From Burkholderiales bacterium (GTDB lineage: Bacteria; Pseudomonadota; Gammaproteobacteria; Burkholderiales; Casimicrobiaceae): 64,000 nt of DNA. Every line of letters starts with the position of its first letter. Position 1 is the first letter of the stretch. Below are positions 63,089-64,000 of this stretch, piece after piece. The stretch lies in the NCBI GenBank assembly GCA_025927765.1, contig JAICKU010000007.1, positions 19,729-83,728 on the forward strand, written 5' to 3'. The notes beneath the pieces are model-generated. The model had not been told where the DNA came from and did no database searches. It was given only the letters and a program-made list of their open reading frames with translations. A program made the translations under genes and the position numbers.

Positions 63089-64000
63089 TCAGTTGCCGGG
63101 AAGATCGGCGGTGATCGGCAGGTAGTAGTCGGTCCACTTCGCCGGCATCGTCTTCAGCGTCCCGACCTTGTGCAGGTGCGCGGCGAACTTCATCGTCCCC
63201 TGCGGCGCGGCGCTCCACTCCATCATGCCCGGCTGCTTCAGCATGTCGAGGATCTCGTCCTTCGGCATCTTGTCGTGCGTGATTTCCTTGTAGATGTCGA
63301 CGGCGGCCGGCGTGTCCTTCTTGATGAAGGCGATCGCTTCGAACGTCGCGGCCTTGATCGCCTCGATGACCTTCGGGTTGGCGTCGGCGAACTTCGTCGT
63401 CGTGAAGAACTGCGATTGCGTGAGCGGCCCGCCGATGATTTCCGGCGACGTGATCACGACATGCGCGCCGGGCACGTTCTTGAGCTCGAAGTACGAGTAG
63501 GGCGGGGCGGCGAAGTGGCTGGTGATCTCGCCCTTCGGGTTCGCCATCATCGTCGCGGCGTCGGGGTGGCCGAGCTGCACGGTGTTCGGGTCGAGCTTGG
63601 TCATCTGGTCGGGACCCCACAGCTTCTCGGCCGCCATCTGCAGCAGGATCGCCTGCGTCGACACCTTGAGCGTGGGCACCGCGATGCGATCGTTCGGGCC
63701 GTAGTCCTTCAGCGTCTTGATGTTGGGGTTGCGCGTGATCAGCGTGAGCGGCAGCGCCGAGTTCGCGACGATCCCCTTGACGCCGCCCTTCGTGCGGTCC
63801 CACAGGAGGAGCAGGTTGCCGACGCCGGTGTTGACGACGTCGACGTTGCCGGAGAGGAGCGCGTCGGTCTGCGCGCCGCCACCGGACAGATTCGCCCAGT
63901 TCACCTTGAGGTTCGGCACGCCGAGCTTCGCCGCTTCCTGCTCGATCAGATGCTGCTTTTCCATCACGTGCGACGGCAGGTAGAGAATGCCGGGCTGGCG
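63089..64000 (-). CDS. NitT/TauT-type ABC binding protein (5' truncated by window)
   Basis: The C-terminal 303 residues of a periplasmic binding protein of the SsuA/TauA/ThiY type; the frame is open to the right edge, so the start and signal peptide are outside. The visible start RQPGILYLPSHVMEKQHLIE and then LSGNVDVVNTGVGNLLLLWDR are typical of family 2 nitrate/sulfonate-type proteins. It lies 22 bases upstream of the dehydratase gene and probably belongs to its operon. The ligand may be a sugar acid or an aromatic acid; not determinable here. Confidence 0.83.
   Translation of the reverse strand, partial: RQPGILYLPSHVMEKQHLIEQEAAKLGVPNLKVNWANLSGGGAQTDALLSGNVDVVNTGVGNLLLLWDRTKGGVKGIVANSALPLTLITRNPNIKTLKDYGPNDRIAVPTLKVSTQAILLQMAAEKLWGPDQMTKLDPNTVQLGHPDAATMMANPKGEITSHFAAPPYSYFELKNVPGAHVVITSPEIIGGPLTQSQFFTTTKFADANPKVIEAIKAATFEAIAFIKKDTPAAVDIYKEITHDKMPKDEILDMLKQPGMMEWSAAPQGTMKFAAHLHKVGTLKTMPAKWTDYYLPITADLPGN

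Overview
The window is dense, very GC-rich bacterial chromosome with strong G/C third-codon bias, short intergenic gaps and many ATGA/GTGA start-stop overlaps. The gene families (Liv and TRAP transporters, a QuiC-type dehydroshikimate dehydratase, a LigAB-type ring-cleavage dioxygenase, an Rrf2-sufBCDSU-sufT operon, a long PutA) and the style of intergenic palindromes suggest a soil or water betaproteobacterium, probably Burkholderiales. That placement is inference; there is no rRNA here. I saw no tRNA, rRNA, CRISPR array, complete insertion sequence or prophage.

Region by region. (1) 1-11166 is an aromatic/hydroaromatic catabolic locus. A minus-strand unit runs from 9021 down through the left edge: fused gallate/protocatechuate dioxygenase, LigJ hydratase, a 32-codon ORF, a ModA-like cytoplasmic protein, LivK-H-M-G-F transporter, shikimate dehydrogenase and the start of a LigI-like lactonase. 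A 3-dehydroshikimate dehydratase (quiC) diverges from it. Together these would import a (hydro)aromatic acid, convert shikimate through dehydroshikimate to protocatechuate, and cleave it by the 4,5 (meta) route. (2) 11214-17102 encodes a six-gene Mrp Na+/H+ antiporter with subunits A and B fused. (3) 17118-26115 holds putA, a Gfo/Idh/MocA oxidoreductase, a CPA1 antiporter, a DadA-like oxidase and hppD. (4) 26232-31179 is a TRAP transporter plus CoA-transferase plus HMG-CoA-lyase-type operon facing a decayed LysR gene. (5) 31595-36468 holds a DUF3617 protein, a PbfA-like PLP enzyme, a D-2-hydroxyacid dehydrogenase, an aldo/keto reductase and an exported methyltransferase-fold lipoprotein. (6) 36626-41618 is stress and DNA repair: CsbD, a Tyr/Gly-rich lipoprotein, a stand-alone LigD-type polymerase, MscS, a DsbA-like protein and an ATP-dependent DNA ligase.

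(7) 41645-48291 is a complete SUF Fe-S assembly operon (Rrf2, B, C, D, S, U, T, Rieske) with an IscR-like palindrome upstream. (8) 48535-53554 holds a universal stress protein, a phospholipase D/VTT fusion with an EEP-family partner, and a DegS/DegQ-like protease. (9) 53592-57599 is a VOC dioxygenase, SDR, ketopantoate-reductase-like and class V aminotransferase group of unknown pathway. (10) 57703-60495 encodes a second CPA1 antiporter and a CDF metal transporter. (11) 60587-64000 is a sugar-acid type unit: RraA-like protein, IlvD/arabinonate dehydratase and a truncated NitT/TauT-type binding protein.

The most unusual non-genic signal is a family of six related hairpin elements (at about 109, 21993, 34582, 41624, 48309 and 60487). 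They share a core like AAGTAGGGTCAGACTC, sit at gene ends, and in places supply a gene's stop codon. They look like REP/REPIN-type repeats. The main biological lead is the ModA-like protein without a signal peptide inside the ring-cleavage operon, which could fill a missing isomerase/tautomerase step.
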